NCBI RefSeq assembly: GCF_002911665.1
Contig: NZ_MTBP01000005.1
Span: 186,001-250,000 of the forward strand
Source: Actinomadura rubteroloni
GTDB lineage: Bacteria > Actinomycetota > Actinomycetes > Streptosporangiales > Streptosporangiaceae
Length of the DNA stretch: 64,000 bases
Direction of reading: 5' to 3'
In this document: piece after piece, positions 61,434 through 64,000 of the stretch
Position numbering within the stretch: the first letter of the stretch is position 1
Layout of the letters: the number at the start of each line of letters is the position of its first letter
The notes under the pieces: model-generated
Databases searched by the model: none
The model's input: only the letters and a program-made list of their open reading frames with translations
Told to the model about the DNA's origin: nothing
Position numbers and translations under genes: made by a program

Positions 61434-61448
61434 CGGACCGTCGGTCCG
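61434..61448. promoter_or_regulatory. Palindromic operator 1 of the TetR regulator
   Basis: CGGACC-GTC-GGTCCG, perfect six-base arms around a three-base spacer. It lies 25 bases from the tetR start and just before the A/T-rich TATATTA that is the only -10-like sequence in the gap. Confidence 0.8.
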
Positions 61449-61469
61449 TATATTACCCGGAACGCTAAC

Positions 61470-61484
61470 CGGACCATTGGTCCG
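61470..61484. promoter_or_regulatory. Palindromic operator 2 of the TetR regulator
   Basis: CGGACC-ATT-GGTCCG, with the same arms as operator 1 and its centre 36 bases away. It lies between the putative -10 region and the GGAGGA ribosome-binding site of the oxidoreductase, where bound protein would block transcription. Confidence 0.8.
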
Positions 61485-61497
61485 CTTTGGAGGAACG

Positions 61498-62397
61498 ATG
61501 CGAGCAGTGATCACCGACCCGGACGCGCCGCACGGCATGCGGATGGGGACCGTCCCCGAGCCCGAACCCGCGCCGGACGAGACCGTCGTCGAGGTCCGGC
61601 ACGCGGGGGTGAACCACGGCGACCTGCGCACCGACGCCCGTCCGCCGGGGACCGTGCTCGGCGCGGACGCCGCCGGGATCGTCGTCCGCGCCGCCGCCGA
61701 CGGCACCGGCCCCGCCGCCGGAACCCGTGTGATGGCGCTCGCGCCCGGCGCGTGGGCGGAGCGCGTCGCGGTCCCGGCGGGCGCGCTCGCCGAGGTCGCC
61801 GCGGCGGTGGACCTCGCCGACGCCGCCGCCGTCCCGCTCGCCGGGATCACCGCGCTGCGCAATCTGCCCGCCCCCCTCGCGGGCCGCCGCGTGCTGATCA
61901 CCGGCGCGTCCGGCGGCGTCGGCCGGATGGCCGTGCAGCTCGCGGCGCGCGGCGGCGCCCATGTGATCGCCGCGGTCGGGTCGGCCGAGCGCGGCGCCGG
62001 GCTGGACGCACTCGGCGCGGCCGAGGTCGTCGTCGGACTGGACGGCGTCACCGAACCCGTGGACCTCGTGCTGGACAACGTCGGCGGGCCGCTGCTCGTC
62101 GCGGCCTGGAACCTCCTCGCGCCCGGCGGGGACCTGCGCAGCATCGGGTGGGCGTCCGGCGAGCCCGCCGTCCTGCCGCCCTACGCGACGTTCGCGCTCG
62201 GCCCCGCCCGCACCCTCCACTCGTTCGGCGACGTCACCGACCTCGCCGCCGACCTCGCGGAACTCGCGAGCCTGCACGCCTCCGGCGCGATCACCGCCGG
62301 CGTGGCCTGGCGCGCCCCCTGGGACCGGGCCGCCGACGCCGCCACCGCCCTCGCCACCCGCCGCATCGCGGGCAAGGCCGTCCTCGACGTCACCTGA
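61498..62397 (+). CDS. Quinone-oxidoreductase-like medium-chain dehydrogenase/reductase
   Basis: 299 residues from an ATG at 61498 preceded by GGAGGA. It has a GroES-like N-terminal domain (the VRHAGVNHGDLR region) and a Rossmann domain with VLITGASGGVGRMAVQLAARGG, typical of the zinc-free quinone oxidoreductase branch of the MDR superfamily. I see no catalytic or structural zinc Cys cluster. It likely uses NADPH to reduce quinones or alpha,beta-unsaturated carbonyls in the cytosol. It is divergent from and probably controlled by the TetR gene through the operators at 61434 and 61470. Fusion to a PKS is absent, so it is not obviously a trans-acting enoylreductase, although that remains conceivable. 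Confidence 0.9.
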   Translation: MRAVITDPDAPHGMRMGTVPEPEPAPDETVVEVRHAGVNHGDLRTDARPPGTVLGADAAGIVVRAAADGTGPAAGTRVMALAPGAWAERVAVPAGALAEVAAAVDLADAAAVPLAGITALRNLPAPLAGRRVLITGASGGVGRMAVQLAARGGAHVIAAVGSAERGAGLDALGAAEVVVGLDGVTEPVDLVLDNVGGPLLVAAWNLLAPGGDLRSIGWASGEPAVLPPYATFALGPARTLHSFGDVTDLAADLAELASLHASGAITAGVAWRAPWDRAADAATALATRRIAGKAVLDVT

Positions 62398-62529
62398 CCG
62401 CCGCACGGAAAACCCGTTAAGGCCGACGGACGTCCGGCGCCAGCGTGAAGAACGCCTCGCGGCTGCTGAACCTCGGGGAATCTCCGTCACCGTCTCCCGG
62501 CGACGCTCCCGCACGCCCTTCCGACGGCG
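62398..62529. other. Intergenic region before the rtcB remnant
   Basis: No gene could be supported here. It holds a short palindrome (CGGACGTCCG near 62427) that might contribute to termination of the oxidoreductase transcript. Open frames in this stretch have no recognisable motif. Confidence 0.4.
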
Positions 62530-62962
62530 TGCGCCTGGGGGTTCCGGCCGGGCCAGGTGGTGTCGATGACGCACAGCGGCTCGCTGTCGCTCGGGCACCA
62601 GGCGAACGCGTCCGGGCTGAGGCGGGCGAAGGCCAGATGGCCCGCCCACCTGCCCGAACCGCGCAACAAGCTGTTCCCCCTGCCGCTGGACGACGAGGAG
62701 GCGTGCCGCGGCTACCTCCTCCCGCGCCGGCGACGCGGAGCTGGACGCCTTCCTTCGTGCGTTCCGGGTCGTCACGCCGCTCGACCGCCGCGCTCCGGGG
62801 ACCGTCCGCCGGCCGGACGTGCTCGCGGCGTGGCGCCGGGACCTCAAGCAGGAGGCTCCCTGGGTCTACAAGGACATCGGCCCGGTCGTCTCAAGCCTTG
62901 ACCGGGGCGGGGTCGCCGTCCCGGTCGTGGAGTTGCGGCCGCTGCTGACCGTCAACGGATGA
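62530..62962 (+). pseudogene. rtcB: Remnant of an RtcB-type RNA ligase gene
   Basis: Two pieces of an RtcB-like protein survive in different frames. The first (about 62530-62725) contains VVSMTHSGSLSLGH and PAHLPEPRNKLFPLPLDD, resembling the HSGS region and the segment after it. The second (62729-62962) is shifted by one base. It contains RVVTPLDR, RPDVLAAW, EAPWVYKDIGPVV and ELRPLLTVNG and ends at TGA 62960-62962, resembling the RtcB C-terminus. The N-terminal half and the central part between the pieces are missing, so the gene is dead. Functional RtcB (roughly 400-480 residues) joins RNA 2',3'-cyclic phosphate or 3'-phosphate ends to 5'-OH ends. The final 72 bases overlap the 3' end of the opposing transporter gene. 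Confidence 0.78.
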
Positions 62963-64000
62963 GACGACCGCCACGAGCAGGACGACCAGGCCGCAGCCCG
63001 CCACCAGCAGCCAGGCGGGGCGGGTCGCTTCGGCGAGGCGGGCGGTCGGCGCGCCGGTGACGAGCCCGCCCGCGACGGCGACGCCGACGGCCGCGCCGAG
63101 CTGGCGCGCGGTCGAGGTGATGCCGCCGGCGACGCCGGCGCGGGCGCGCGGGAGGCCGCCGACGGCCGTGTTGGTGATCGGGGCGTTCGCGAATCCGAAG
63201 CCGATTCCGATCAGCAGGTAGGCGAGTGCGATGAGTCGGATGTCGGTGTCGTCGCCGAGCCGTGCGAGCGGGAGGCCGCCCGCCGTGAGGAAGGCGCCGG
63301 CGAGCAGCAGCGGCGGGCGCGGGCCGTGCCGTCCGGTGAGGACGCCGGACAGCGGCGCGCACACGGTCGCCGCCAGCGCCATCGGGAGCGTGACGAGACC
63401 CGTCGCGAGGGGGGACAACCCGCGTGCGTGCTGGAGGTAGAGGGTGTTGAGCAGCAGCGTCGCTCCGAGGGCGGCGAACACCGCGACCGCCCCGGCTACG
63501 GCGGCGGCGAACGACGGGCGCCGGAACAGGCGTGGGTCGATCAGGGGTTCGTCGCGGCGCGTCTCGACCCGTCCGAGCGCTACCGCCGCGACGGCCACGA
63601 CGCCGTAGCCGGCGAGCGCGGCGGGCGAGCCCCAGCCGACGCGCGGGCCCTCGATCAGCACGGCGACCGCGCCGCCCGCGACGAGCGCCAGCAGTGCCTG
63701 GCCGAGGCCGTCCAGGCGGCGCGGGCGCTCCGCGCGGGACTCCGGGACGACGAGCGCCGTGAGCACGAGCGCCGCCGCGACAACCGGAACATTGATCCAG
63801 AAGACCGACCGCCAGCCCGCCGCCGCGACCAGCGCGCCGCCCGCGAGCGGCCCGGCCGCCATGCTGACGCCGAACACCGCCGCCCACACGCCGATCGCGC
63901 GGGCGCGCTCCCGCGCGTCGGTCATCACGTTGACGACGATCGCGAGCGCCACCGGGCTCAGCATCGACGCGCCCGCGCCCTGCGCGACGCGCGCCGCGAC
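62891..64000 (-). CDS. MFS drug exporter (DHA2 type), 3' part
   Basis: The gene enters from beyond the right edge; the last 369 residues are visible. The first visible segment, RVAQGAGASMLSPVALAIV, and the following RARAIGVWAAVFGVSMAAGPLAGG are typical of 14-helix DHA2 proton-coupled drug exporters. About ten further hydrophobic helices follow, ending in LLVAGCGLVVLLVAVVSS and a short charged tail. It sits in the inner membrane and exports small molecules in exchange for protons. It might give resistance to or export a cluster product, but it is beyond the tetR/rtcB boundary and points toward it, so linkage is only positional. The last 24 codons lie antisense to the rtcB remnant, so this tail may be newly acquired. 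Confidence 0.88.
   Translation of the reverse strand, partial: VAARVAQGAGASMLSPVALAIVVNVMTDARERARAIGVWAAVFGVSMAAGPLAGGALVAAAGWRSVFWINVPVVAAALVLTALVVPESRAERPRRLDGLGQALLALVAGGAVAVLIEGPRVGWGSPAALAGYGVVAVAAVALGRVETRRDEPLIDPRLFRRPSFAAAVAGAVAVFAALGATLLLNTLYLQHARGLSPLATGLVTLPMALAATVCAPLSGVLTGRHGPRPPLLLAGAFLTAGGLPLARLGDDTDIRLIALAYLLIGIGFGFANAPITNTAVGGLPRARAGVAGGITSTARQLGAAVGVAVAGGLVTGAPTARLAEATRPAWLLVAGCGLVVLLVAVVSSVDGQQRPQLHDRDGDPAPVKA

Noticed and set aside
61465..62847. 460-codon minus-strand frame opposite the oxidoreductase
   Set aside because: It is a GC shadow. The plus strand has a ribosome-binding site and Rossmann-fold motifs, and the shadow crosses the tetR operators.
62445..62948. Plus-strand open frame as a hypothetical protein
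   Set aside because: RtcB-like motifs lie in the other two frames of the same strand, and this frame is Ser/Arg/Pro-rich without motifs.

Overview
The window is very GC-rich DNA from an actinomycete. The evidence is the G/C-saturated third codon positions, GTG starts, overlapping GTGA stop/start junctions, and a giant modular type I polyketide synthase (PKS). The genus cannot be assigned from this sequence. About 84% of the window (1-54099) is one end of a PKS assembly line, all on the minus strand, so it reads from right to left.

Assembly line in biosynthetic order: 54099-31123 encodes a 7658-residue protein with a KSQ-AT-ACP loading module and modules 1-4. 31106-20817 encodes modules 5-6, 20791-10655 modules 7-8, and 10616-216 modules 9-10. 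A further PKS gene starts at 212 and leaves the window. Every extension module is KS-AT-DH-KR-ACP; I see no enoylreductase and no thioesterase. AT motifs predict malonyl-CoA for the loading module and modules 1-4, 6, 7 and 9, and methylmalonyl-CoA for modules 5, 8 and 10. The DH of module 5, and probably that of module 9, has lost catalytic residues. The KR of module 6 has lost its catalytic serine. The inferred chain is an acetyl starter, four conjugated double bonds, a hydroxyl/alpha-methyl unit, probably a ketone, and then a partly methyl-branched, partly unsaturated segment that continues past the window. This looks like a polyene-tailed polyketide that I cannot match to a named compound. 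Short gaps of 3-38 bases suggest a single operon.

Accessory genes upstream of the PKS, on the same strand: a FabH-like ketosynthase III lacking the canonical catalytic His (56325-55297) is coupled to an FrsA/Ayg1-like alpha/beta hydrolase (55300-54206). Upstream of these lies an acyl-CoA carboxylase beta/epsilon pair (58290-56483), set off by a perfect 23-bp-stem terminator. The carboxylase may supply malonyl- and methylmalonyl-CoA.

Next comes a single gene (60582-58414) that fuses a class I terpene cyclase to a cytochrome P450. It is closed by its own 20-bp-stem terminator.

Right flank: a TetR regulator (minus) and a quinone-oxidoreductase-like MDR enzyme (plus) diverge from a promoter carrying two identical-type palindromic operators. 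They are followed by a decayed rtcB remnant and the 3' part of an MFS drug exporter that runs off the right edge. This flank looks like the cluster border.
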